A DNA stretch of 64,000 nt, taken from Lacunisphaera sp. Its GTDB lineage: Bacteria > Verrucomicrobiota > Verrucomicrobiia > Opitutales > Opitutaceae. Position numbers and translations under genes: made by a program. Location of the stretch: NCBI GenBank assembly GCA_029945445.1, contig JAQSCO010000051.1:1-64000 (forward strand), written 5' to 3'. The notes beneath the pieces were generated by a model that saw nothing but the letters and a program-made list of their open reading frames with translations, made no database searches and had not been told where the DNA came from. Positions within the stretch are counted from its first letter, which is position 1. Every line of letters begins with the position of its first letter. Below are positions 35,420-43,147 of the stretch, one piece after another.

Positions 35420-36265
35420 ATGAGCAGCGCGCGCAAGTGGTGGTCTTGGCGGCCGGGCGACCGGACCGTCGTCGAGCAAACGGAACCGCTCGAGGTGCGC
35501 GAGGTGACGCCACGCCGCGTGAGCGTCTACCTGCCGCCGCACTACGACGCCAATCGCGCCCGGCCGTATCCGCTGCTGCTCGCGCTCGATGGGCAGACGA
35601 TGCCGCAGTGGCGCCTGGCCGAGACGCTCGATGAGCTGGTCGGAGCGCAACAAATCGAGCCGTTGGTGGTTGCGGCGGTGCCCGCTTCGCCGGAACGCAT
35701 CGACGAATACGGCACCGCGGGCATGCTCGACTACGCGGGCCGGGGCCGGCGGGCGAAGGCCTTCCAGGAATTGCTGGCGGGTATGGTGCTGCCGACGGTG
35801 CGCGAACTTTACCATGTGGCTGACACGCCGGCGCACACGGGGATTTTCGGGGCCTCGATGGGCGGGCTGTGCGCCTTCGATTCGGCGTGGCGCCGGCCAC
35901 AGGTCTTCGGCACGGCGGGGATTTTTTCCGGCTCACTCTGGTGGCGGGCTGATGATGTGGGGCCGGATTCGCAGCAAACCAGCCGCATCGCGCACCGCAG
36001 CGTGCGCGAGGCCGCGGGCCGGCCAGCGCTGCGCCTGTGGTTCCAGGCCGGCACGCGCGATGAGGCCGAGGATCGCGACGGCAATGGCGTCATCGACGCG
36101 ATCCAGGACACGACCGAGCTGATGGGCGAGCTGGCGGCGAAAGGTTTCCGGTCCGGGGCGGACATGACCTATCACCAAATCGAGGGGGGCGAGCACCACG
36201 AGTCCACCTGGGCGAAGGCCCTGCCGGAATTTCTCCGCTGGGCCTTGCCACCGCGCGGGCGCTAG
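35420..36265 (+). CDS. esterase of the enterochelin-esterase (Fes/putative esterase) family
   Basis: The 281-residue protein is an alpha/beta hydrolase without a signal peptide. The nucleophile elbow is GASMGG with Ser146. LLALDGQTMP near residue 53 fits the oxyanion region, and GGEHHESTW near the C-terminus (about residue 258) supplies a likely catalytic His. The substrate is unknown; siderophore esters, acetylated sugars or phenolic esters are all hydrolysed by relatives. The ATG at 35420 starts the conserved region. Its last four bases overlap the stop of the convergent S24/S26-like gene. Confidence 0.82.
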   Translation: MSSARKWWSWRPGDRTVVEQTEPLEVREVTPRRVSVYLPPHYDANRARPYPLLLALDGQTMPQWRLAETLDELVGAQQIEPLVVAAVPASPERIDEYGTAGMLDYAGRGRRAKAFQELLAGMVLPTVRELYHVADTPAHTGIFGASMGGLCAFDSAWRRPQVFGTAGIFSGSLWWRADDVGPDSQQTSRIAHRSVREAAGRPALRLWFQAGTRDEAEDRDGNGVIDAIQDTTELMGELAAKGFRSGADMTYHQIEGGEHHESTWAKALPEFLRWALPPRGR

Positions 36266-36762
36266 GGCCGGCCCGCGGACGCGACCTGCACGGAACGGTC
36301 GCCGCGCGTCGGCCGGAAGGCGGCGATGACCACGCCGACGAAATTTTCCTCCACCACCGGCTCCATGTCGTGAAGGTGGTTGTTCAGGCCCGTCGCGCGC
36401 CAGCCGTCACGCGCCTTGGCGACGAGGACATGGGCGACGACCTTGCCGGCCTTGTTGCGGTAGAGGGCGGTCTGGCCGGGCTGCAGTTTTTCGTAGGCGC
36501 ATAGCTGCATCACCAGGATGGTATTGGGCGCGTAGAGCGGCTGCATGGATTCACCCGAACCCACGAGCGCGAAGGCGCCGGGGGTCAGGGCGGCGAGTTC
36601 GCCCGCCTGCTGCCAGGCCTCAGTTTCCTTCGCGACAACGGGGCGGGGAGACCGCCCGGTGAACACGCCGCGAATCCACGGGTCATCAGTTTCCCGTGCG
36701 GAGCCGACGAGGCCGGATAAAATCACCAATCCGCTGAAAATCCACGGCGCGCGACGGAACAT
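36262..36762 (-). CDS. S24/S26 signal-peptidase-like protein
   Basis: The 166-residue protein has an N-terminal hydrophobic segment (about 8-21) and a single domain with the LexA/signal-peptidase pattern: Ser72 in GSGESMQPLY, His111 in VVAHVLVA, and a GLNNHLHDMEPV segment with Asp132 followed by GVVIAAF. A histidine instead of lysine as general base is the arrangement in SipW/eukaryotic-type signal peptidases. It lies 54 bp downstream of the flavin cassette on the same strand and may be part of it. Whether it cleaves preproteins is unknown. Confidence 0.65.
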   Translation of the reverse strand: MFRRAPWIFSGLVILSGLVGSARETDDPWIRGVFTGRSPRPVVAKETEAWQQAGELAALTPGAFALVGSGESMQPLYAPNTILVMQLCAYEKLQPGQTALYRNKAGKVVAHVLVAKARDGWRATGLNNHLHDMEPVVEENFVGVVIAAFRPTRGDRSVQVASAGRP

Positions 36763-36816
36763 GCAGCCAGATTCTGCTCGCGGTGGCCCATTGCGAGCCG
36801 CCGTTTCTAAGGTTGA

Positions 36817-37320
36817 TTACCTATCGCGGCTTGGAGGGATTTGCGAAGAGGCAAGGGGGCCGGGAGGATTCATGGAGGCCAGTCGGCGGGCTCGGCGGCC
36901 GCGGGCGATGTGCCAGACCAGCACCACCGGCAGCAGAAATCCGAGCAGGGTGTGCGCGTGGCTGGCAAAACCCCGGGGCCCTTCGCCCCCGGCATAATAT
37001 AACGCATAACCACTGAGCGTGAGCAGGGCGACAAAGCTGATCAGCAGGACCCCGTTACGGCGGTTGAACCGCGCGCGCCAGCCTCGCCTCATGTGCAGAG
37101 GCAAGAGCGTGCCGACGAGGAGGAGCGCCAGCATCGCCGCACCTCCATGGATCATCATCAATCCAGGCTGCCACGGATGAGGCCGCGGGCCGAACTCCCC
37201 GTTAACCGGAAAGAAGCGGTGCAATATCCACCAGCCGGCACCGCTGAGAAAGAGCAGGCCAAACGTGCCGTGGAACCACCCGCGATGCCATCCGCTTAAC
37301 CTCATGCCGTCAGGCCGCAT
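36817..37320 (-). CDS. four-helix membrane protein, DUF4405/PepSY-associated type
   Basis: The 167-residue protein has about four membrane segments with histidines placed near helix ends (WHRGWFHG, MMIHGGAA, SHAHTLLG, VVLVWHIA), a pattern compatible with haem b or quinol binding. The start at 37320 is supported by an AAGGAGG ribosome-binding site six bases upstream; an ATG at 37305 is the alternative. It overlaps the end of apbE by 11 bases. In the flavin cassette it is the likely electron-carrying membrane partner of the flavinylated protein, by inference from context. Confidence 0.7.
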   Translation of the reverse strand: MRPDGMRLSGWHRGWFHGTFGLLFLSGAGWWILHRFFPVNGEFGPRPHPWQPGLMMIHGGAAMLALLLVGTLLPLHMRRGWRARFNRRNGVLLISFVALLTLSGYALYYAGGEGPRGFASHAHTLLGFLLPVVLVWHIARGRRARRLASMNPPGPLASSQIPPSRDR

Positions 37321-38209
37321 GGTTGACCTCCTTCGGCCGGGATGGCCCTGCACCGGCGTCGAATACCCAGGCGCGGGCGCCATGGGCGTGCAGCAGCGGG
37401 AGCGCGGCCGCACCGGCCAACCACACGACCTTGCACAGCGCGTCGGCTAGCCAGCACTCGGCGGCCTGCACGGTCACGCTGCGGGTTTCACCGGCCAATT
37501 GCCGGCTGAGCGGGTGGAAGATCGGCGACCGAACGGCCCCGTTAACGCGACGCTGGGCGAAGTAATGGGCGGACGTCGCGATGGCGGCGTCGCGCACGGC
37601 AACAAGCGGCACAAGCGAGCCGGGCGACTCAGGCAGGCGCACGTGAACGGCTTCGGGCAACGAGCCGAAGACACGCAGGTCCCCGCCGGCGTTGACGGTG
37701 CCGGCGGTGGCGCCCGCGCCGCAAAGCGCAGCGACGGCTTGGTCGACCGCGAAGCCCTTGGCGATGCCGCCGAGATCGACAAGCAGCGGGCGGCGGAAAC
37801 GCAACCGGTTACCTGAGAGCAGCAGGATGTCGGCGGCGGTGGCGGCGCCGCGCGGCAGCGGCACACCGGCACGCGGAAGCCAACCGCCGCGGATGAGCGC
37901 GGGCGCGCTGGCGATGTCGAAGAGCCCGCCGGTGGCCGCGTGAAGTTTTTGGGCGCGACGGAGCACAAGGTGGGTCCACGCGTGGACGCGCACGGCCCGG
38001 CGGGCCGCGGCCCGGTTGAGCCGGCTGAGATCACTGGCCGGGTCGTGAAAACTCATGAGCTCCTGCACGCGGGCGACCGCGGCGAACGCCGCGTGCAGGG
38101 CCCGCTCTGCCTGCGCGGACGTGGGTGCGGTGGCGCGCACCTCGACGAGCGTGCCGAGCAGCGGCCGGCAGCGGCGGAGTTCAGCGGAAGGTTTTGAGCA
38201 CGAGCTCAT
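37310..38209 (-). CDS. apbE: FAD:protein FMN transferase
   Basis: ApbE attaches FMN from FAD to a threonine of target proteins through a phosphoester bond. The 299-residue protein shows the family motifs MSFHDPASDLSRLN, VDLGGIAKGFAVDQ (about residue 145) and GTVNAGGDLRVFG, and a TSAHYF segment near the Mg/FAD site. No signal peptide or lipobox is visible, which is unusual because most ApbE proteins act in the periplasm; a different start or cytosolic action is possible. It overlaps the FMN-binding gene (its likely substrate) by 29 bases and the membrane protein gene by 11. Confidence 0.9.
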   Translation of the reverse strand: MSSCSKPSAELRRCRPLLGTLVEVRATAPTSAQAERALHAAFAAVARVQELMSFHDPASDLSRLNRAAARRAVRVHAWTHLVLRRAQKLHAATGGLFDIASAPALIRGGWLPRAGVPLPRGAATAADILLLSGNRLRFRRPLLVDLGGIAKGFAVDQAVAALCGAGATAGTVNAGGDLRVFGSLPEAVHVRLPESPGSLVPLVAVRDAAIATSAHYFAQRRVNGAVRSPIFHPLSRQLAGETRSVTVQAAECWLADALCKVVWLAGAAALPLLHAHGARAWVFDAGAGPSRPKEVNHAA

Positions 38210-38714
38210 ACGTGGTGAGGAGGCGTTTCACGCCGTCAGTGATATGGCGGCAGGAGAGCGTGGCCCCGGAGATGTTTTTGATATCGCCGTCGAGCTTCAG
38301 CGCATTAGCGGCCGTCTTGCCGGGAAACTGCCCGCGCCACTTTCCGTTGCGCACCTCGCCACCATAGGTCTCGCGGTAGGAGAGGATCTCAAGGCCGACG
38401 ACCGCGCCCCGGAGATCGAGGCCAAGGGCGAAGGTGATGAACTCGTGCTTGCCGAGGACCTCGTCCACGATAAACCAGCCGCCGGCCCCGGTCCGCCAAG
38501 CGCGCAGTTCGGAAGCACGCACGCGCACGCCGGAGCTTTGTGCGATGGCCTGGCGCTGCTCCGCTGTCAGCCGGACTGGCACGGCGGTGAGCGCCGTGCC
38601 TGGAAAGAGCGCCTGCTGGGCCTGTTCCACGGTGAGATATTCCGTGGCATAGCCGGACGTCGAAGCCGCCAGAACAGCGGGCGGCAGCAACCAGGCGGTG
38701 GATAGGCGCGACAT
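38181..38714 (-). CDS. exported FMN-binding-domain protein, likely covalently flavinylated
   Basis: The 177-residue protein has a signal peptide (cleavage around residue 23) and a C-terminal FMN-bind domain. The flavinylation site is visible as SGATLS with Thr152 as predicted acceptor, and the GGEVRNGKWRGQFPGK segment (about 118-134) fits the NqrC/RnfG-like fold. The adjacent apbE strongly supports covalent FMN. It should shuttle electrons between the membrane and an extracytoplasmic acceptor or donor. It begins 2 bp after the outer-membrane protein gene ends. Confidence 0.88.
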   Translation of the reverse strand: MSRLSTAWLLPPAVLAASTSGYATEYLTVEQAQQALFPGTALTAVPVRLTAEQRQAIAQSSGVRVRASELRAWRTGAGGWFIVDEVLGKHEFITFALGLDLRGAVVGLEILSYRETYGGEVRNGKWRGQFPGKTAANALKLDGDIKNISGATLSCRHITDGVKRLLTTYELVLKTFR

Positions 38715-38716
38715 GC

Positions 38717-39577
38717 TCAGAAGTTAAGGCCGACTTTCAACCTGATTTCCAGTTTTTCAAAATGCTCGAGGTCGTGCGCGCCGGAATTTTCCGGCCAGCC
38801 GGTGAGCTGCGGGAGGGCAGTGAGCGTTGCCCACCAACGCTTGCTGGCATAGTGCAGGTTCGGGCCGAGGAACAGGGCGTATTCCCCCAGCTTGCCGAGA
38901 TCGGCCCGCTCGAACGCCGACACGGCGACAGCCTCGGCGCCGATGAACCAGCGTGGGGCAATCCGGTAGCTGAAGCCGGTCGAAAGCGTGAGCTCAAGTT
39001 CGGTTTCCCACTCGCGTTCCTCCAGATTGTGCTCGCGCTCCAGTTCCGCGGAGAAGTTGGTGGCCCAGATGAGCGTGTCCTCAAGGTAGTTCTTCTGGGT
39101 GATGACCTTGGTCTCGAAGAAAAAGGTGTCCTGGCGGTCGCCGCTCTTGCCACTGTAACGCTTGTAGCCCGGCTCAGCATAGAGGGCCAGACCGTAGCCG
39201 TCCTTGTAAGGGCTCCGCAGGTTGTATTTGAGCGAGCCCTGAAGGCCATTGAAACGGAACTGATCGCGACTGGTGAAATCAGAGACCCCTGAGATGTTGT
39301 GTTGGATCGCGTTCAAATAGATGGAGCCCTGCAGGTGATCGGTGAAACCGTGCTCAATTTCGGTCTGGAGATCGACGGCCTTGTAGCTGCCGTCGGCCTT
39401 GCCGGTGCGAACGGTCACCCATTGGTAGATCTCGGAGCCGCCTTTGGGCAGGGTTTCGGCGCCATAGGTATAGCCGAAGTAGTTTTCATCGGCACGGGAT
39501 TGGTGCGCAGCCAGACCGGACAGAAGGGTGGCGCAAAGTAGCAGGCGAATACGCTTCAGGGGTTTCGATGTTTTCAT
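38717..39577 (-). CDS. outer-membrane beta-barrel-like protein, DUF6662 type
   Basis: The 286-residue protein (start ATG 39577; ATG 39583 and GTG 39589 are also in frame) has a signal peptide ending near SRA. It is made of amphipathic beta strands with aromatic girdles, including LPKGGSEIYQWVT, and ends in KVGLNF with a terminal Phe, the usual outer-membrane protein signal. Its style fits DUF6662 proteins. It is the first gene of the flavin cassette and lies directly downstream of the twin palindromic operators. It may be a pore or a redox-protein scaffold; no haem motif is present. Confidence 0.75.
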   Translation of the reverse strand: MKTSKPLKRIRLLLCATLLSGLAAHQSRADENYFGYTYGAETLPKGGSEIYQWVTVRTGKADGSYKAVDLQTEIEHGFTDHLQGSIYLNAIQHNISGVSDFTSRDQFRFNGLQGSLKYNLRSPYKDGYGLALYAEPGYKRYSGKSGDRQDTFFFETKVITQKNYLEDTLIWATNFSAELEREHNLEEREWETELELTLSTGFSYRIAPRWFIGAEAVAVSAFERADLGKLGEYALFLGPNLHYASKRWWATLTALPQLTGWPENSGAHDLEHFEKLEIRLKVGLNF

Positions 39578-39591
39578 GAGCATAATCACGA

Positions 39592-39620
39592 GTTAGTCAT
39601 GAGACGCAGTCTCATGTCAA
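39592..39620 (-). promoter_or_regulatory. candidate promoter of the flavin cassette
   Basis: On the minus strand TTGACA (39620-39615) is followed after exactly 17 bases by ACTAAC (39597-39592). The -35 box is perfect and the -10 box weak. The 17-base spacer is almost exactly the palindrome ATGAGACGCAGTCTCAT, so a bound regulator would block RNA polymerase. The start site would lie close to the first codon, giving a very short leader. Confidence 0.45.
39599..39615. promoter_or_regulatory. palindromic operator 1
   Basis: A perfect 7+3+7 palindrome, ATGAGAC-GCA-GTCTCAT, with centre at 39607. It lies within the candidate promoter of the flavin cassette. The shape fits a dimeric helix-turn-helix repressor; the family cannot be named from sequence. 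Confidence 0.7.
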
Positions 39621-39628
39621 TGATTTAT

Positions 39629-39645
39629 GTGAGACAATGTCTCAT
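39629..39645. promoter_or_regulatory. palindromic operator 2
   Basis: A near-identical palindrome, GTGAGAC-AAT-GTCTCAT, with centre at 39637, exactly 30 bases from operator 1. The spacing is close to three helical turns, so two dimers could bind the same DNA face cooperatively. It could act on the flavin cassette and possibly on divergent aroB. Confidence 0.7.
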
Positions 39646-39699
39646 TAATAAGAAATAACCGCCATTGACCTGTGCAAGTAGCTGGTTTTAAACATCTCC

Positions 39700-40785
39700 A
39701 TGATACGCGCGCTCACAGTCGAATTGGGGGCGAGGAGTTATCCGATTCATTTTCCCGGCGATGCCGATGCGGCCATCCAAGCGGCCTTGGCTGAAACAGC
39801 CATGGCGGGCCGCGTCTCCGTGCTGCTGACCGACGAGGGCGTGGCGCAGGCTCAGGCGAAATTTCTGGCCAGGGGCTTCGGTTCGATACCGCGGCTGGTT
39901 CTAGCCGCCGGTGAGAAAACCAAGTCACTGGAATCCTTCGGCCGGGTGCTGGATTTTCTGGCAGCCAACAAGCTCACCCGCCAAGGGGTGCTGTGGGTGC
40001 TAGGCGGGGGTGTGACGGGGGATCTTGGCGGCTTTGCCGCGGCGTCCTACCTGCGCGGTATCGACTGTGTGCAGATGCCGACGACCCTGCTGGCCATGGT
40101 GGACAGTTCCGTCGGAGGCAAAACCGGCATCAATCTCTCCGCGGGGAAAAATCTCGCGGGCGCTTTTCACCATCCGCGGGCGGTCTATGTCGCGACAGAA
40201 TTCCTGCAGAGTTTGCCGGCCCGCGAATTCGCCGCCGGCATGGCCGAGGTGATCAAATACGGCCTGCTCGGGGATGCGGCGCTTTTTGCCCAATTGGAAA
40301 AAACGGTCCTGACGGCCAGTCACGCGGAATTGCCCGCCATCATCCGCCGTTGCTGCCAGCTGAAGGCCGAAATCGTGCGGGCGGATGAGCATGAGACCGC
40401 GGTCGAAGGCGGCCGGGCGCTCTTGAACCTCGGCCACACTTTCGGGCATGCCATCGAGCAGGTCACCGGTTACAGTGCCTACCTGCATGGCGAGGCGGTG
40501 GCGGTCGGCCTCGTGGGTGCGGCCCGGCTATCGCAAAAACTCGGTCTGCTGCCGGCGGGCGATGCGGCGCGGATCGGGCACGTGCTTGCCGCCCACCAGT
40601 TGCCGGTGCGGCTGCGGTCACCGTTGTCCGTGGCGGAGTTGCAGGCCGCCACGGCCCATGACAAAAAGAATCGCGCCGACGGGGTGCGCTTTGTCGTGTT
40701 GAATGCCCTCGGCGTCGCGGCGACCCGTTCGGGGATCCCGCCGGCGCTGGTCGAGGCGGTCTGGCGCGAGCTGGGCGCGGCCTAG
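39700..40785 (+). CDS. aroB: 3-dehydroquinate synthase
   Basis: This is the second step of the shikimate pathway: DAHP to 3-dehydroquinate, with NAD and a divalent metal. The 361-residue protein has the NAD-binding VLGGGVTGDLGGFAAA (about residue 104), PTTLLAMVDSSVGGKTGIN, the metal-ligand Glu region in AGMAEVIKYGLLGD, and the histidine ligands NLGHTFGHAIE and YLHGEAVAVG. Length is typical. It diverges from the flavin cassette across the twin operators and is followed 44 bp later by an unrelated conserved gene. Confidence 0.95.
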   Translation: MIRALTVELGARSYPIHFPGDADAAIQAALAETAMAGRVSVLLTDEGVAQAQAKFLARGFGSIPRLVLAAGEKTKSLESFGRVLDFLAANKLTRQGVLWVLGGGVTGDLGGFAAASYLRGIDCVQMPTTLLAMVDSSVGGKTGINLSAGKNLAGAFHHPRAVYVATEFLQSLPAREFAAGMAEVIKYGLLGDAALFAQLEKTVLTASHAELPAIIRRCCQLKAEIVRADEHETAVEGGRALLNLGHTFGHAIEQVTGYSAYLHGEAVAVGLVGAARLSQKLGLLPAGDAARIGHVLAAHQLPVRLRSPLSVAELQAATAHDKKNRADGVRFVVLNALGVAATRSGIPPALVEAVWRELGAA

Positions 40786-40829
40786 ATTTGGGGTGCTATC
40801 CGGGCGCAAACCCCTAAGTTGTCAGACCC

Positions 40830-41471
40830 ATGTCAGCCATCGACGAAGGCATTGTCCGCGAGTATTTCGAGCAAAACGGCTTCCTGGTCCGACAGGTGCG
40901 CAAATACCAGGTGCAGGCGCGCCGCAAGACCGGCGATGAGGAGGTCGATCTGGTCGTCTACAACCCGGCCTACGCCCGCAGCTCGCGCCGCCCGGAGTTT
41001 TTCCTTTTCGCCAACGAGCTGGCTTACATCCACCGCGCCATCGTCGTCGTGAAGGGCTGGCACACCGGCAAATTCACGCCGAACATGCTGAAGAGCAGCC
41101 CGGAGATCTTCCGCTTCCTCGAGGAGAATGTGCTCAAGGAGATCACCCGCTTCTTTCCCGTCGACCCCGAGGAGCCCGGCAACGCACCCGACGTGACCAA
41201 GATCCTCGTTCTCCCGAGTCTGCCGACCGCCGAGCCGTTCCGCTCGCAGAGCGTGGCCATGCTCAAGGAACACGGCGTCGACGCGATCATTTCCTTCCGC
41301 TCCATGCTGCTCGACATCATCGAGCGGGTCGAAATCAACAAGAGCTACGGCAAGTCCGACACCCTGCAGGTCATCCGCATCCTGAAAAACTACGACCTGC
41401 TTAAGGACGCCCAACTCGATCTCCTTGCCGAGCGCCAGCCCAGCCAGCGGAGGAACAACCCGAAGGCATGA
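40830..41471 (+). CDS. conserved protein of unknown function, possible restriction-endonuclease-like fold
   Basis: I do not recognise a named family. The 213-residue soluble protein is alpha/beta with an N-terminal helix (MSAIDEGIVREYFEQNGF) and strands GDEEVDLVVYN and RAIVVVKGWHTGKF. The acidic residue in VDLVV and the lysine in VVVKG are placed as in PD-(D/E)xK nucleases, but the acidic residue of the E-x-K pair is not evident, so catalysis is doubtful. The start context resembles nuclease-like proteins that open with a helix and QVRxYQV. It overlaps lpxA by four bases (ATGA). Confidence 0.6.
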   Translation: MSAIDEGIVREYFEQNGFLVRQVRKYQVQARRKTGDEEVDLVVYNPAYARSSRRPEFFLFANELAYIHRAIVVVKGWHTGKFTPNMLKSSPEIFRFLEENVLKEITRFFPVDPEEPGNAPDVTKILVLPSLPTAEPFRSQSVAMLKEHGVDAIISFRSMLLDIIERVEINKSYGKSDTLQVIRILKNYDLLKDAQLDLLAERQPSQRRNNPKA

Positions 41472-42226
41472 GCATCCATCCGACGGCCATCATCGAGGAG
41501 GAGGTCCAGCTTGGCGCCGGCTGCGTGGTGCACGCCTACGCGGTCGTCAAACGGCATTCGGTCCTGGGCGACGGAGTCATCATTCACCCGTTCGCGGTCA
41601 TCGGCGGCGACCCGCAGTATCTCAAGTTCGATCCGGCCACGAAATCCGGCGTGCGCGTCGGCGCCGGCACGGTGATCCGCGAGCACGTCACCATCAACCG
41701 CTCCATCCATGCCGGCCAGGCCACCACGGTGGGCGCGCGCTGCTTCCTGATGGCGAACTCGCATGTGGGGCACGATAGCGCGGTGGCCGACGATGTGGTG
41801 CTGGCCAACAACGTCATGCTCGCCGGCCACGTCACGGTCGGCGGCCACACCTTCCTCGGCGGCGGCGCGGGCTTCCACCAGTTCTGCCGCGTTGGCGAGG
41901 GCGTCATCGTCAGCGGCTTGGCGCGCATCGCGCAGGACATCCCGCCGTTCACGATGGCGGCCGAGCGCAACGAGGTCATCGGCCTCAATCTCGTCGGCCT
42001 GAAGCGCCGCGGCTTCAGCCGGGAAACCATCCGCGAGATCAAGGACGCGTTCCGCGCCGTCTATTTCACTTCGGGCAATATCCGCGCCGTGGCCCGCGCC
42101 TCGCTCGAAGGCGGCGCGTTCAAGTCGGCCGAGGCGCGGCAGTTCCTGACCTTCTTTACTGAGGGCAAACGCGGCTTTGCGCGCGCGCGGCGCGAGGGCC
42201 TGGCCGGAGAGGACGATGCCGGGTAA
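41468..42226 (+). CDS. lpxA: acyl-ACP--UDP-N-acetylglucosamine O-acyltransferase
   Basis: LpxA carries out the first step of lipid A synthesis, adding a 3-hydroxyacyl chain to UDP-GlcNAc. The 252-residue protein has left-handed beta-helix hexapeptide repeats through residues of about 1-180, the catalytic His in NSHVGHDSAV, the GGDPQYLKF and REHVTINR segments, and a C-terminal helical acyl-carrier-binding domain with NLVGLKRRGFS. Its presence shows the host has an outer membrane with LPS. It is not next to lpxD, fabZ or lpxB. It overlaps pdxA by 11 bases. Confidence 0.95.
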   Translation: MSIHPTAIIEEEVQLGAGCVVHAYAVVKRHSVLGDGVIIHPFAVIGGDPQYLKFDPATKSGVRVGAGTVIREHVTINRSIHAGQATTVGARCFLMANSHVGHDSAVADDVVLANNVMLAGHVTVGGHTFLGGGAGFHQFCRVGEGVIVSGLARIAQDIPPFTMAAERNEVIGLNLVGLKRRGFSRETIREIKDAFRAVYFTSGNIRAVARASLEGGAFKSAEARQFLTFFTEGKRGFARARREGLAGEDDAG

Positions 42227-43139
42227 GCTCGCATTTACCTGCGGTGATCCCGCGGGCATCGGCCCGGAAATCATCGCCAGCTGGCTCGCGGCCAACCCGG
42301 CCGACGCGCCCCGCGTCACGGTGATCGGCCCGGCCCGCTGGCTGGAAACATTGAAGACCCCGGCGAAAAAAGTCGCCGTCGGCTTGGAGGAATTTTCCGC
42401 GGCCGCCGGCCAGCCCGACGGGGAGGGTGCGCTCGTGGCCTGGGCCGCGATGGAACGCGCCGCGCAAGGCTGCAAGTCCGGCGAGTTCACCGGCGTGGTC
42501 ACCGGACCGGTGAGCAAAGCCGGTCTCGCGAAGATCGGCTATCCCTATCCCGGCCAGACGGAGTTTTTCGCCGCGCGCTGGGGCGGCGACCCCGTGATGG
42601 CCTTCTGCGGCGGCAAGCTCCGCGTCGTGCTCGCGACGTGGCATGTGCCGCTGCACCAGGTCGCGGGGCTGCTCGGCCCGCACTTGTTGCAGCGCACGGT
42701 CGCGGCCGCGGACCAGCTGGCCCGCGCCGACGGCATCACCGCGCCGCGCATCGGCGTGTGCGGCCTCAACCCGCACGCGGGCGAGGACGGGCTGCTCGGT
42801 TACGAGGAAAAGGATCTCCTTAATCCCGCGTTGCAGCATTTGCGCGCGGAGTTTCCCGGCCTCACGCTGTGCCAGCCGGGCGACACGCTTTTCGCGCGCG
42901 CCCTGCACGGCGAATTTCACGTCGTGATCGCGCTCTACCACGACCAGGGCCTCGCGCCGCTCAAGGTGATTGATTTCGACGAGGCGGTGAACGTCACGCT
43001 CGGCCTGCCGTTCGTGCGCACGAGCCCGGACCACGGCACGGCGTTCGGGATCGCGGGGCAGGGGAAGGCCAGTCCGCGCAGCTTCGCCAACGCCGTAGCC
43101 GTCGCGCGCCGCTTGCTAAAATTCCGCGCCGGGCAATAA
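42216..43139 (+). CDS. pdxA: 4-hydroxythreonine-4-phosphate dehydrogenase
   Basis: PdxA oxidises 4-phosphohydroxy-threonine in the DXP-dependent vitamin B6 pathway. From the ATG at 42216 it has 307 residues. Motifs include GDPAGIGPEI, TGPVSKAGLA, metal-binding histidines in ATWHVPLHQV, the NPHAGEDGLLG segment, YHDQGLAPLKV and TSPDHGTAF. It overlaps the end of lpxA by 11 bases. The 13 in-frame residues upstream of 42216 lack family character. Confidence 0.95.
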   Translation: MPGKLAFTCGDPAGIGPEIIASWLAANPADAPRVTVIGPARWLETLKTPAKKVAVGLEEFSAAAGQPDGEGALVAWAAMERAAQGCKSGEFTGVVTGPVSKAGLAKIGYPYPGQTEFFAARWGGDPVMAFCGGKLRVVLATWHVPLHQVAGLLGPHLLQRTVAAADQLARADGITAPRIGVCGLNPHAGEDGLLGYEEKDLLNPALQHLRAEFPGLTLCQPGDTLFARALHGEFHVVIALYHDQGLAPLKVIDFDEAVNVTLGLPFVRTSPDHGTAFGIAGQGKASPRSFANAVAVARRLLKFRAGQ

Positions 43140-43147
43140 GTGTCGCT

